A DNA stretch of 64,000 nt from positions 24,286-88,285 of the forward strand of contig NZ_CAJNOB010000067.1 of the NCBI RefSeq assembly GCF_905250085.1, in the 5' to 3' direction. The position numbers were made by a program, and so were the translations under genes. The stretch comes from Candidatus Methylacidithermus pantelleriae (lineage in GTDB: Bacteria; Verrucomicrobiota; Verrucomicrobiia; Methylacidiphilales; Methylacidiphilaceae). Shown here piece after piece: positions 17,156 to 29,559 of the stretch. Below the pieces are notes generated by a model. It was not told where the DNA came from, made no database searches, and worked only from the letters and a program-made list of their open reading frames with translations. Every line of letters begins with the position of its first letter. Position 1 is the first letter of the stretch.

Positions 17156-18768
17156 GCTTGCCGAGGTTTCACTTACCAGTCGCACTGGGGGGCTGGCGGT
17201 CGACCAGAAGCCGTTGCTCAAGAGCTCGGTGGTGCTCCGCCGGACGGATGGAGCGGAGTTTTTCCTGGCATATGCGGGCTTGGGGTTCACTCAAAGAAGC
17301 TTAAGCGATTCTTTTTTCCCGCGGTTTGGCTTGACCTCCCGAGAGTTCCATACCCTCCGGGTCCTAGGTCAAAGAAAAGATCGCTTCCATCGGCCGAAGG
17401 CGGCCCTATCTCATGGAGGAAACTAAGGAGCCGGATCCGGAAGAGCGGAGATGGTGATCTCCAAGCTCCGAAAGAAAAACTCGCAGGCGCACGTTGTGCG
17501 GGAGAAAAAGCGGCGGCTAGCCATCCCGCGCGCAGGAACGTCCATGCGCTCCAGGGCGAAGAAGAGGCCTGAGCGGGTGCGTCTCTGGTTCGGCTTGGCG
17601 TGCCTTTTCGCGTAAAGAGTTTTTTTCAAAGAAAAAGGGATAGGTTAGCCATGGAGACGGGAAGAGGGATTGGTAGGAGGATCGGAGGAGCCCATTTTTG
17701 TGCTAGGCTCGAAGGACGACACCCCCGGTAACCAGTTCTATCAAGCCGCGGTATCTCCGGACGGTAGCCGATCGGCTTGCGGTTGCAGTTGCCGGACGGA
17801 GAGGGGGGATCCCGAGCCAATACCTGGTTCGTAAGGGCGTGCGCTTTGCGTCTACGGCCAGGAGGCGATCCTTCAGGCTCTCTCCGCCAGCGGGAGGGCG
17901 AGGGCGCCAAACCAAGAGGGGAAAGTCGTTTGTAGGCGGGAGGGATCTCGCGCTTAAGCTAGGGCTTGGCGCGGGAGTCGAAGGGGTCGCGGGTGTTTAC
18001 CAAGCGTCGAGGCGCGGACCTCTCTCCCTGCTGAAACGCCGCCTTGCCGGAGGGGTCGGCATCGACACCAACGACGATCATCGCGCCTTGGGCAAATTGG
18101 ACCATTTCGGTAACCTCGTGAGAATTTGCGGGTTCCGATTGGATCTTGATGGCAAGAGGGCAAAGAGATCGCCCGGGTCTATGCTGAATCAGGCAAGCCG
18201 CTTGTGATCGAGTGATTCAATCTTCGCAAGAAACGAAGGCTGGGCTTGAGTCGGTGGAAGCTGTTGGGACCCGCTCGCTTTTTTCCTTCGCCTAGTGCCA
18301 AGGCGATCGCGATGGTGAAGTCGGGCCTTTTTTGTTGGAGTGGAGGGGATCGAGCTCGACCCGGCCTAGACACTTGTGATCGGTGGGCTCAACTGGGCGC
18401 ATCGTCATGGCGCGAGTTTTCACTAGAGCGCGGCCTGGTGTTCCGGCCGGGAGAGGGTTGGGGCTCTCCGAACACCCATGCGTGCCAAAGCCAATCGTTC
18501 CTACGCCTAGTGGCGGTCATCTGAGCTTCGCTCCACCTGCAAGCCGTTGGACGAAGCGTGTAGGGTCGTTTCTATGGCGGGGGTTCGCAAAAGATTCAAA
18601 GCGGCGCATGGAGCGCATGCTCGGTCGGGAGACAATCGACGGCCTCCCGCGCTTCTCTCGGCGAAAACGCAAGGACTAGGCGCTGCCTGGGCTTTCCCCG
18701 TGAAACCCCGGCATGCAAAGTCCTCGGCATGCTCTTCGGCCGGTGTCCTGGACGATCTTGCCTGGTAG
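17156..18768 (+). pseudogene. Decayed TnpB (RuvC-like nuclease) of an IS607-type element
   Basis: Fragments in changing frames follow the order of an IS605/IS607 TnpB. They are EEPIFVLGSKDDTPGNQF, then GVGIDTNDDHRALGKLDHFG (the first RuvC aspartate region), then PLVIE, a stop and FNLRKK (the glutamate region ViEdLdF), then IELDPA followed by VIGG..W (the VNPAYTSVIG region). The end is LDDLAW with a stop at 18766-18768. Many stops show that it is dead. A diverged copy of the second half lies at about 26160-26975 in the same orientation. Confidence 0.7.
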
Positions 18769-18866
18769 GGCAATGGTTCTCTATGGTTTTAGCAATGGTG
18801 ATTCCTCATGGGAGGCAACCCGTGGCGGTGTCTGGCCTTGAGGCCAAAAGGGAAGGCAGAAATGGG

Positions 18867-19355
18867 GTGAAAACTCAGAAAAAAGTTCTCCAAGGAATAT
18901 TGCGGTGCAAAAGGGTGGGTGTTCGGGGAATTGTTTTTGCCCTGATCTTTTGGCTCCCCAGTGTTTGGGTCAACAAAGCTTGGGCGTATTCCCTGCGGAA
19001 TGAAGGGTTTCTTTTGGAACGAAACCTTCCCGTGGGGAAGCGACTGACGCAGTTGGGGAAGGAGGTCTGGATCGGAGGGGGACCCAAGCGCCCCTACGTT
19101 CTTTTGGCCCATCTCTGGGAGATCCAGGGAGTCGGGTGTGACCGCGAGGAAAGTTTTGAAAAAGCGCTTCGGCGTGCGGTAAAGGAAAGCCGCGAGCTTG
19201 GAGGCGACGGAATCATAGTTTGGGAAGAAACACCCGGACTCGTCGAGGCGACGTTTTCCTGGGTTCCCGAGCGAATCATGGTTGCCTATGCGTTTCGGTA
19301 CCGCACGGACTCCTATGGCTTCTGCCGAGCGGCCGGCCAGCATGGACAGCACTAG
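18867..19355 (+). CDS. Secreted protein of unknown function
   Basis: No family recognised. With the GTG at 18867 the product is 162 residues: a basic head (MKTQKKVLQGILRCKRVGVR), a hydrophobic export helix (GIVFALIFWLPSVWV), an AWA-type cleavage site and a ~120-residue domain. The domain contains two regions of regular structure and an acidic stretch (VKESRELGGDGIIVWEE). The frame is open further upstream to 18729, but that part belongs to the TnpB relic. The 3' end overlaps the start region of the following peptidase gene, which suggests coupling. Confidence 0.6.
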   Translation: MKTQKKVLQGILRCKRVGVRGIVFALIFWLPSVWVNKAWAYSLRNEGFLLERNLPVGKRLTQLGKEVWIGGGPKRPYVLLAHLWEIQGVGCDREESFEKALRRAVKESRELGGDGIIVWEETPGLVEATFSWVPERIMVAYAFRYRTDSYGFCRAAGQHGQH

Positions 19356-20433
19356 AGACGGGGGAGAGCCTTTTCCTCCTGGTCTTCGGGAGGTAGTTTC
19401 CGTTTTTCTGGCTCTTCCCACAGCTCCCCTGTGGGAAGGAGCGATCAAGCGGGCGACCTTTGAGCTTTTAGAGGGCGTGTCGGCCCTTCAGATCCGTGAC
19501 GACGGGTTTGGTAATCTTTGGATTGTTTATGGGGGTACGGGCTTAGGAGCTGCGCAGCGACACCGGGTTGTGCTCGTTGCCCATATGGATCATCCGGGGT
19601 TACAGGCCGCTGGAGGAAAAGAACCTCTAGCCTACGTCCTGGGAGGTGTCTCCCGGGAGCTTCTCCTGGGGAGTCCGGTCCTTTGGTACGATAAGCACTA
19701 CCAGCCGGTCGGGCAAGGAAGGATTGTGGGTATTGTGGGAGACTCGTCTCGAGGTGTGTGCGTCGAGCTGGATCGGATCCCCAAAGGAGGTGTCTTGGGG
19801 ATGTGGGATTTGGGAAGGCCCCGCTGGGGATCGCAGCGTTTCTCCGCTACGGCCTGCGACGACCTGGTCGGAGTCGCCACGCTTCTTTGGCTGGCCAAAG
19901 AGGTGGCGCAGAAACGCGCCAATGTCGGCCTAACGGTGATCCTAACCCGTGCTGAAGAGATCGGGCTGCGTGGTGCGCGTTGGATCGCCAACGGCCGGTT
20001 CCCGAAGGATGAAAAGGTTCCCATTGTTTCGCTGGAGGCAAGCCAAGCTCGCGGATGGGCACAGTTGGGGGAAGGCTTTGTTGTTCGGGTCGGGGATCGC
20101 AGGACCATTTTCGAACCCCAGGTAACCGATTGGATTCTTGCTTGCTGCGAGCGGGCAAAGCAAGTGCTTCCTTGGTTGCGGTACCAGCGGCGCCTTTTGG
20201 GAGGCGGAACGTGCGAGGCAACCGCATTTGCCGAAAAAGGGTACCTGGCGGGAGGGCTTGCTCTGCCGCTAGAGCATTACCACAATGAGAGTACCAAGGG
20301 AAAGCTTGCTCGGGAGAGCGTTTCTTTATCGGATTGGACGAGCCTAGCGCATTTTCTTACCTGGTGGACTTTCGAGGGGAGCCATCTTTCATGGGAGCGG
20401 TGGACACAAAGGAAGCGTGTTGAGGGGCAGTGA
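19342..20433 (+). CDS. M42-family metallo-aminopeptidase-like protein
   Basis: This is a predicted cytoplasmic di-zinc aminopeptidase of the M42/M20 fold (glutamyl aminopeptidase or endoglucanase M type). Metal and catalytic motifs are in order: VLVAHMDHPG (first His and Asp), SATACDDLVGVA (bridging Asp), TRAEEIGLRGARW (the EE pair), VSLEAS, and GGGTCEATAF near the end, where the last metal histidine may have shifted to LEHYHNE. Length is ~363 residues, the usual size. The ATG at 19342 sits inside the end of the preceding gene; ATGs at 19315 and 19288 are also in frame. Substrate is unknown. Confidence 0.75.
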   Translation: MDSTRDGGEPFPPGLREVVSVFLALPTAPLWEGAIKRATFELLEGVSALQIRDDGFGNLWIVYGGTGLGAAQRHRVVLVAHMDHPGLQAAGGKEPLAYVLGGVSRELLLGSPVLWYDKHYQPVGQGRIVGIVGDSSRGVCVELDRIPKGGVLGMWDLGRPRWGSQRFSATACDDLVGVATLLWLAKEVAQKRANVGLTVILTRAEEIGLRGARWIANGRFPKDEKVPIVSLEASQARGWAQLGEGFVVRVGDRRTIFEPQVTDWILACCERAKQVLPWLRYQRRLLGGGTCEATAFAEKGYLAGGLALPLEHYHNESTKGKLARESVSLSDWTSLAHFLTWWTFEGSHLSWERWTQRKRVEGQ

Positions 20434-20478
20434 GATCTCATTGACGAGCAATCCTAAACTCGGTACATAGCCGTGGTC

Positions 20479-22554
20479 ATGGAGGAGCGAGTAGAAAAGA
20501 AAGTCACGGCATTAGAAGAAAGAAAAGTTCTCCCCTTTAGCCTGATTGAGACGGCGAGGGACTTAGAAGGTGAGGCAGAAAGAGCCGTTGGCAAGGCGAG
20601 GGAATTTCTTCTTTCCCTTCAGCGGGAAGATGGACACTGGGTGTTTGAGCTTTTGGTTGACTCGACGGTGGTGAGCGACTACCTGGCGTTTCACCACTGG
20701 TGGGGGAAGATCGACTTTGAGAAGCAGGCTCGCTTCGTCAAACACATCCTTGATCGGCAGCTTCCCGACGGGGGCTGGTCTATCTATCCCGAGGGGCCGA
20801 GTGAGCTTAACGCCACCGTAAAGGCTTACTTTGCCTTGAAGTTGGGGGGACTCAGTTCGGATGAACCCGAAATGGCACGGGCTCGTTCGACGATTCTCCG
20901 GTTGGGAGGCTTGCCGGCCTGTCTCACCTATACCAAGCTCGGTCTAGCTCTTTTGGGAGTCTATCCGTGGGAACACCTGCCCTCGATCCCCGTTGAGATT
21001 ATCCTTTTTCCCCCTTGGTTTCCTTTTAGTATTTACGATCTTTCGTCCTGGACTCGTGGGATGGTCGTTCCGCTTTCCGTTCTTCACCACTTTAAACCCA
21101 CGCGCTTCCTTCCTCAGGATAAACAGCTTCAGGAACTGTTTCCTTATGGAACCAACGATAAGACGGTCCTTCCCTTTTCCTTTGCCTGGGGAAAACGAGT
21201 GGTTTCGAAGCGAAACATCTTCCTTGCCGTTGACCGCGTTCTCAAAGTGACGGAACAAATCCCTTGGAAGCCCCTTCGGGCAAAGGCACTCGCTAAAGCG
21301 GAAGCTTGGATCTTGGAACGAGTCGGGGAGGGGTCCGATGGTCTCGGAGCGATTTTCCCGGCAATGCTTTACGCTTTGGCTGCCTTGCGGTGTCTTGGGT
21401 ATCCTGACGAGCATCCAGTTGTCAAGAAAGCCTGGCGCGACCTTGAGGCCCTTGAAGTTTGGGACGAAAAGAACGCGGATTTCCGGGTTCAACCCTGTGT
21501 TTCTCCTGTTTGGGATACAGCCATTACCATGATTGCTCTTTCAGAGTCAGGACTTCCCCCGGACCATCCGAGTCTCCGGCGGGCGGCAGAGTGGCTTCTT
21601 TCCCGCGAGGTTCGGTTCCGGGGGGATTGGAGGTTTAAGAATCCTTTTCCGGAAGGGAGCGGATGGGCGTTCGAGTACAACAACATCTATTATCCAGACG
21701 TGGACGATACGGCGATGGTCCTTCTGGCCTTGCTCCGGTCAGAAAGTAGCGATCCGCAAGCCCACCTCAAGGCAGTGGAACGTGCGTTTCGATGGGTCGA
21801 AAGTTTCCAGTGTTCAGACGGAGGATGGGCCGCCTTCGATAAGGATGTTAACAAAAAGTGGCTCGAAAATGTGCCTTTCGCCGACCACAACGCGATCTTA
21901 GATCCCCCCTGCTGCGACATCACGGCGCGGGTTTTGGAACTCTGTGGAAGGCTTGGTGTCAAGCGGACGTTGCCCATGGTGCAGCGGGCGATTCGCTTTT
22001 TGCGGCGTCATCAGACCGAAGATGGTTCGTGGTACGGCCGGTGGGGAGTCAATTACATTTACGGAACCTGGCAGGTCTTGCGCGGGCTAGAAGCATTGGG
22101 GATGGACATGAATCAACCGTGGATTCTGCGGGGAAGAGATTGGTTAGAGTCCTGCCAGAATGAGGATGGGGGATGGGGAGAGACTTGCGCTTCGTACACT
22201 CAACCGGAACTCAAAGGGAGAGGCCCGAGCACGGCTTCGCAGACTGCTTGGGCTCTTATGGGGATTATGGCCTGTGGAGATCTGGAGCGACCGAGTGTTG
22301 AGCGCGGGATTGCCTATCTTTGTTCGCTCCAGAACGACGACGGTTCCTGGACGGAGGATTTTATCACAGGCACGGGGTTTCCTGGGGTTTTCTACCTCAA
22401 ATACGATAGTTACCGGAACGTCTGGCCATTACTTGCTTTGTCGGAATATTTGCGCCGCAAGAGAGGTCAAAAGCAAATTGCCGCGAGCTGGGCACGATCG
22501 CTTTTGACGCTGGCAGAATGGCGGTCCAAACGGCAGGAAGGCTCCACCCCATGA
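20479..22554 (+). CDS. shc: Squalene-hopene cyclase
   Basis: Shc cyclises squalene to hopene at the membrane, the first committed step of hopanoid synthesis. The ~691-residue protein has the general-acid motif DVDDTAMVLL (the DXDD site) about 60% along. It also has a series of QW repeats, for example QREDGHWVFELLVDS, QLPDGGWSIYPEG, FQCSDGGWAAFDKD, QTEDGSWYGRWG, CQNEDGGWGETC and LQNDDGSWTED. The membrane-channel segment is rich in aromatics (PPWFPFSIYDLSSWTR). The ATG at 20479 is preferred over the GTG two codons upstream. The stop overlaps the start of hpnG as ATGA, so the two are translated together. Confidence 0.96.
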   Translation: MEERVEKKVTALEERKVLPFSLIETARDLEGEAERAVGKAREFLLSLQREDGHWVFELLVDSTVVSDYLAFHHWWGKIDFEKQARFVKHILDRQLPDGGWSIYPEGPSELNATVKAYFALKLGGLSSDEPEMARARSTILRLGGLPACLTYTKLGLALLGVYPWEHLPSIPVEIILFPPWFPFSIYDLSSWTRGMVVPLSVLHHFKPTRFLPQDKQLQELFPYGTNDKTVLPFSFAWGKRVVSKRNIFLAVDRVLKVTEQIPWKPLRAKALAKAEAWILERVGEGSDGLGAIFPAMLYALAALRCLGYPDEHPVVKKAWRDLEALEVWDEKNADFRVQPCVSPVWDTAITMIALSESGLPPDHPSLRRAAEWLLSREVRFRGDWRFKNPFPEGSGWAFEYNNIYYPDVDDTAMVLLALLRSESSDPQAHLKAVERAFRWVESFQCSDGGWAAFDKDVNKKWLENVPFADHNAILDPPCCDITARVLELCGRLGVKRTLPMVQRAIRFLRRHQTEDGSWYGRWGVNYIYGTWQVLRGLEALGMDMNQPWILRGRDWLESCQNEDGGWGETCASYTQPELKGRGPSTASQTAWALMGIMACGDLERPSVERGIAYLCSLQNDDGSWTEDFITGTGFPGVFYLKYDSYRNVWPLLALSEYLRRKRGQKQIAASWARSLLTLAEWRSKRQEGSTP

Positions 22555-23297
22555 TCGGGGTTTTGTTCCCTCTGGAGCATGAGGCAGGAGAGTTTCTGCG
22601 GAAGGTCAAGGCCTTGCCCAACCGTCATTCGCGTTTGATCCTGTGGCAGGTTCCCTCTTCGGCCTTTCCGGTTCCGCTTTGGGTAGGTATCCTTGGGATG
22701 GGAAAGCAGTGCCAGGCTAGCGCGCGCGATTTTTTTGCGTCTTTCCATCCCAGTACCACAATCCTGGCCGGATATGCAGGGGCACTGGTTCGCGGGCTTA
22801 ACGTCGGTGAACTTTACGCCGTAGAAAATTTCTCCACTTTCCTTCCTCCCGATCCCGTCTTGAAGGCCTGCGGAATCAAGTTAGCCCGAGGAACCATGGC
22901 CGATGACATTATAGCCACCCCACAGGCACGGGAAGCTTTAGCCCACTCCAGCGGGGCCGAGGTGGTCGATATGGAAAGCCAGTTGGTTTGGGAGGAAGCC
23001 CAGCAGGCCGGGTGCAAGCTTTGCGTCCTGCGGGTAGTCAGTGATCCTTTTGAGCGGGTGCTTCCAGTCAAAGCCCTTTACAAGGCGTTTGGAAAAAGGG
23101 GTGCTAGCGAGCTAGAACGTGCAATAACTCTTGCAGCTCATTTTGGTCGTAATCCCTCAGAATTTTTGCCTTTTCTTGGTTTTGTGCGGGATCTGATGCG
23201 GGCAAGGCGAGCTCTTACCAGAGGGTTAATGGCACTGATAGGAAGCTTGGCTCCGGCGCTAGCTTGCCAGGTAGCGGCAAACGAGACATCTTCCTAG
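22551..23297 (+). CDS. hpnG: Hopanoid-associated nucleosidase/phosphorylase HpnG
   Basis: HpnG removes adenine from adenosyl-hopane during synthesis of extended hopanoids. The protein has the nucleoside-phosphorylase fold: MIGVLFPLEHEAGEFL at the start, ILAGYAGALVRGLNVGEL, and the catalytic region AEVVDMESQLVWEEAQQAG with VLRVVSDPF. Length from ATG 22551 is 248 residues. The ATG overlaps the shc TGA by one base step (ATGA), which fixes the start and supports the hopanoid assignment over a generic MTA/SAH nucleosidase. No hpnH is seen next to it. Confidence 0.85.
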   Translation: MIGVLFPLEHEAGEFLRKVKALPNRHSRLILWQVPSSAFPVPLWVGILGMGKQCQASARDFFASFHPSTTILAGYAGALVRGLNVGELYAVENFSTFLPPDPVLKACGIKLARGTMADDIIATPQAREALAHSSGAEVVDMESQLVWEEAQQAGCKLCVLRVVSDPFERVLPVKALYKAFGKRGASELERAITLAAHFGRNPSEFLPFLGFVRDLMRARRALTRGLMALIGSLAPALACQVAANETSS

Positions 23298-23482
23298 CGC
23301 GAAGGAAAAAAGAAAACCGCAACATCGTTCCGGCAGAAAGGCTTTGAGCGAAGGGGCCAATGCCGTTGCAAGGTGGGCCAAAAACGGTTCCTTTGAGGGC
23401 GATCCCTTCCCAAACCCAAGCCTTGGGGGTCAAAGACTCACCATGTACAATTGACTTGGAAGAAAAAACCGCAAAGCCAGCT

Positions 23483-25969
<2,487 letters not shown>

Positions 25970-26159
25970 CCAACCATTTTGTCCTTGCGACGCGAGATGA
26001 GCAACCGGTGCAGGGGTTGCCAATAGCTATAGAGCGACATAAGGCTATTCATGGCAGCACATCCCCATGAAGTTGCGTGCGTGCGCTAAGTAGCAGGGCT
26101 ACAAGACGGCTTGGAGGATGTGGCGGGAGGGGCGTTTGCCTGCTCCCCCAGAATAGTTG

Positions 26160-26975
26160 GCGGCCGGAACGGTAATCGTGCATACGGAGCTGGAGCGGCC
26201 TTTGGACGTGGCCCTCAAGGCGCGCGGGTGGGCAAGCGCCGGGTTCAAACCGACCGCTTGGGCAAAGTCGTAAGAATCGGGAGGATCCGATTCCATCTCC
26301 ATGGCAAGAAAAAGAAAGAGGCCAAAGGGATTTTTCCTATTGCATGCAAAGGGATGGCGTGGGGCCTGTGCCGAATCGAAGAAAGCCGCCTGTGATCGAA
26401 CGATAGGATCTTTGTAAGCAAAAGTTCGAGCTAGAGTCGGTAGATCTTGTTGGGGTTTGCTTGCCCTCTTCCTTGGCCTACGCCCAGGCGATCGCGATTG
26501 CTCAAAGTGGGCTTTTTGCTGCCGCAGGCCAGGTTCATCGAAGTCGACCCGACCTAGAGGTCTGTGATCGGTGCGGTCAACCACGTGGCTCGTCATGGCA
26601 CAAGTTGTCACAATCGCGCGGCGTCGTGCCCTGGCTCGGAGAGGATTTGAGTCTTTCCGAACGGCCGTCGGTGTGGTGCGGGAGACGGTAGCGCCCACCT
26701 GACACAGAGGTGATGTCACTTTCGGGCTACCCGCAAGCAATCGGACCACGGGTGTGTGGTCGTGTCTGTGGTGAGAGTTTGGGAGAGAGTCAAAGCTGGG
26801 GAAAAGCAGCGCATGTCTCGTCTGGGGCTCATGGGCTTTCTCCGACGCCTCCGTCCCCGAAAACGCGAAACGGAGCGCTACCTAGTCTTTGCCCGTGGAA
26901 TCCCAGCATGCGAATGGTCGGCAGCACTGTTCCGCCGACGTCCCGGACGATCTTCCCTGGTAGGGGAATGGTTGT
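26160..26975 (+). pseudogene. Second decayed TnpB copy, diverged sister of 17156-18768
   Basis: Frames change repeatedly, but the order is TnpB-like: TDRLGKVVRIGRIRFHLHGK, then CVIER-like remains before a stop, FIEVDPT then SVIGAVNHVARHGTS (the PAYTSVIG...RHG region), and a tail ending in DDLPW. Long stretches also match the 18.1-18.8 kb relic at the nucleotide level, e.g. GATCGGTG..GTCAAC and GGACGATCTT.CCTGGTAGG. Both copies are dead and lie in the same orientation. The resolvase half is missing here. Confidence 0.65.
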
Positions 26976-27177
26976 CGAGGGTTTGCGGAACAATACGAGC
27001 CGAAGATAGCATTCAGCCCAACTGAGAACGCTAGGCTTTTGGCAGATGCAAGTTCACTCGATTGGCTTCTTAACCTTTTCTGAGCCCTTATGAATCTATC
27101 TTGCGACAACCGCCGCCCCCCAGAATCGTCGAGATTTGTGGCGTGAAACACGGCAGGTTGCTGGATGAGACTGGTTT

Positions 27178-28338
27178 TTAGACTTCTTCTTTCATCGTGC
27201 GCCAATCAATGCCCATAGAGGTGCACCAATTCTTGTAGGCGCTGGGTAAGATTTCTGAGGGTTTGATTTCACTTCGGCCACCCCAAAAGATATTGGTGTA
27301 CTCAACGGGGATGCCCAGGTTGTGAAGATGGCGATCGATCGCCTCCTTATGAGCCAGTAATTTTCGCTTATCCTTCCCATGTGCCACGGCCATGAGATTT
27401 ACGTTCTCAAACTCCTTTCCTGCCTCTCGCCAATATGCGTGCGTAAGAATGCGAAATCGGCCGATTTCGCAGCCAGCCTTTTCCTCCCAGCCCGGTGGTA
27501 AAGCCCAGTGAAAAAGAGCATTAAAAAGGGTTACCCGGTACCCATCTTTGAGAGGCTTCACATGCTCAAGAAAAGTAGAAAAGCGCCCCAGCACTCCTTT
27601 TTGCGATAAACCTTCCGCTATCTCAAAAAACCGCGATAGACTCATACCCGCTTGTGTCGCCCGCTGGGCCCAGGGATCCGGGCGGATTTCTTCAGGAGAA
27701 AATTCCCGCTTGAGTTCAGCCAGGACCTTCCATTCTTCCTCGTTAAGCCATACCTGCCGGATGGGTTGCAGCTGCGCAGGCTCAGGTGCCATTTCCCCAA
27801 TTTCCAGTTCCTGGCGCCGTACATGACCTACTCCGAGGACAAAGATGGCGCGGGCCGGCATGAGACGAAACGAGACTGCTCCGATCTTTTGTTGCAGCCA
27901 TTGGCAATGTTTGGAAAGCGAAAACCCTTGGGGAACTTTCAGCGTGGTCCACAGGCGAAAACGGGAGCCTGGCGTGTCACGATCCGTCGAACGAATTACT
28001 ACATGTCCGCTGAAAGGATCTTTCTGAAAAAGGAAATCGAAGGCCGCATCCAATCGCTCCTGGGGAACATTCCAGGCGACGAGCGCTCCGGGGGCGAGCA
28101 GGTTGGAATAGAGGGTTTGGCGAACCCGGCGGATCGTTCCGGCGCGCAACATGGCAGCAATACGGCGACGCACAAGCTCCGGGTCCAGACAACAACGCGC
28201 GGCGATTTCTACGAAGGGATCGCGGTAAAACCCAGACAACTGGTCTTCCGATACTCGAAGAATCTGGGCATTGATGGGGTCGGTAACCGAAATGGGCGGG
28301 GACGTTTCGCCACGTTCATCGAGAAGTGCTTTTTCCAT
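27178..28338 (-). CDS. Two-domain AsnC/Lrp-type protein, siroheme-decarboxylase-like
   Basis: This is a 386-residue protein made of two similar winged-helix plus ligand-binding halves. The first half has DPFVEIAARCCLDPELVRRR and the matching FRLWTTLKV/RAIFVLGVGHVRR core. The second has GMSLSRFFEIAEGLSQKGVL, then LGRFSTFLEHV and RILTHAYWREAGKEFENVNL followed by MAVAHGKD. The last stretch corresponds to the VSHCY...PYNLYTMIHG region of AhbA/AhbB and NirD/L/G/H, which remove acetate side chains from siroheme on the way to heme or heme d1. The fused form resembles NirDL. The start at 28338 has AAGGAA at good spacing; the frame is open further into leuB but that is not needed. It is 100 bases downstream of leuB. 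A transcription-factor role is the alternative. Confidence 0.6.
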   Translation of the reverse strand: MEKALLDERGETSPPISVTDPINAQILRVSEDQLSGFYRDPFVEIAARCCLDPELVRRRIAAMLRAGTIRRVRQTLYSNLLAPGALVAWNVPQERLDAAFDFLFQKDPFSGHVVIRSTDRDTPGSRFRLWTTLKVPQGFSLSKHCQWLQQKIGAVSFRLMPARAIFVLGVGHVRRQELEIGEMAPEPAQLQPIRQVWLNEEEWKVLAELKREFSPEEIRPDPWAQRATQAGMSLSRFFEIAEGLSQKGVLGRFSTFLEHVKPLKDGYRVTLFNALFHWALPPGWEEKAGCEIGRFRILTHAYWREAGKEFENVNLMAVAHGKDKRKLLAHKEAIDRHLHNLGIPVEYTNIFWGGRSEIKPSEILPSAYKNWCTSMGIDWRTMKEEV

Positions 28339-28438
28339 ATTTTCCTTACCATATCCTAAAGCAGCATACTTGCGTAGCAGGGACTTTGGGGGCTCTTGGG
28401 TTCCCGAGAGGTCGTGGGAGGCAAGGTTGCGTTTCCTT

Positions 28439-29533
28439 TTAGTTCGGTGGTTCGATTCGCTCAGCGACGGCGACAGCCATCTCTTGGGTGCCCACCACGT
28501 GGGCTCCTGGGGTCGCAATATCCGCAGTTCGGTAACCGTCGGCCAGTGTTTTTTGCACGGCCTTTTCGATGGCTCGAGCAGCTTCTTCCTCGCCAAGGCT
28601 ATACCGGAAAAGAAGCGCCCCAGAGAGAATTTGCCCAAGAGGATTGGCAATTCCCTTGCCAGCTATGTCGGGAGCGCTTCCTCCGGCCGGCTCGTAAAGC
28701 CCGAAGCGAGTAGATCCGAGCGAAGCACTAGGCAAAAGTCCCAGCGAACCAGCAAGTCCGGCCAGTTCATCACTTAGGATATCGCCAAAGAGGTTTTCGC
28801 ACAAAAGCACATCAAACCTTCGAGGATCCCGTACCAGTTGAAGGGCCGCATTATCCACATACAAAAATTCAAGGGAAACTTCCGGAAACTCCTGAGCTAC
28901 CCTGTTGAGCACCTTCCTCCAAAGAAGGCTAGATTGAAGAACGTTGGCCTTATCGACGACGGTAAGCTTTCTCTTGCGAGCCTGCGCAATTTTCATGGCC
29001 AACCGGCTAATGCGCTCAATTTCCTCGGTTTCATACACAAGGGTGTCGACGGCTCGCTCGGTTCCATGGCCCGTTGGGTAAATTCCCTTAGGCTCTCCAA
29101 AGTAAAGCCCACCCGTAAGTTCCCGAACGACGAGGATATCTGTTCCTTTTCCTAAACGTTCCTCTTTAAGAGGGGATACTGGGCCAAGCTCCGGATAAAA
29201 CGTTACAGGCCGGAGGTTTGCATAAAGCCCAAAGAATTTGCGTAAGGGAAGAAGGCTTGCGCGCTCGGGTTGTGCTTCCGGCGGCAAACTTTCCCATTTG
29301 GGCCCACCAACAGCACCTAGGAAAATCGCATGGCTCTGCTGGCAGATTTCCAAGGTCGTCTCCGGGAGCGCTTTCCCGCAGGCATCAATCGCCGCTCCTC
29401 CGACCAGAGCCGGGAGCCAGCTAAGTTCAAACTGGTACTCTCTGGCTGCGGCTTGAAGCACGTGGACCGCCGCTTCCATGACTTCAGGTCCGATGCCATC
29501 TCCTGGTAAAAGGGCAATCCGGTACGAACGCAT
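28439..29533 (-). CDS. leuB: 3-Isopropylmalate dehydrogenase
   Basis: LeuB oxidises and decarboxylates 3-isopropylmalate in leucine synthesis. It has 364 residues. The motifs are IALLPGDGIGPEVMEAAVHV at the start, LRPVTFYPELGP (substrate arginines), VRELTGGLYFGEPKG, VDKANVLQSSLLWRKV (catalytic Lys and Asn), LCENLFGDILSDELAGLAGS (metal aspartates) and EPAGGSAPDIAGKGIANP. The NAD-type discriminator region follows. It lies 26 bases downstream of leuD on the same strand, so leuD-leuB form an operon. leuC and leuA are not in this window. Confidence 0.95.
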   Translation of the reverse strand: MRSYRIALLPGDGIGPEVMEAAVHVLQAAAREYQFELSWLPALVGGAAIDACGKALPETTLEICQQSHAIFLGAVGGPKWESLPPEAQPERASLLPLRKFFGLYANLRPVTFYPELGPVSPLKEERLGKGTDILVVRELTGGLYFGEPKGIYPTGHGTERAVDTLVYETEEIERISRLAMKIAQARKRKLTVVDKANVLQSSLLWRKVLNRVAQEFPEVSLEFLYVDNAALQLVRDPRRFDVLLCENLFGDILSDELAGLAGSLGLLPSASLGSTRFGLYEPAGGSAPDIAGKGIANPLGQILSGALLFRYSLGEEEAARAIEKAVQKTLADGYRTADIATPGAHVVGTQEMAVAVAERIEPPN

Positions 29534-29559
29534 GGTGAAAAAGGGACAGTAAACCCGTT

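Noticed and set aside
16877..17572. 231-codon plus-strand frame as a gene
   Set aside because: Trp/Arg/Ser-rich and unlike any protein; the underlying DNA is better explained as the decayed IS607 resolvase in other frames.
26099..26749. 216-codon minus-strand frame
   Set aside because: It lies opposite the second TnpB relic and shows no domain.
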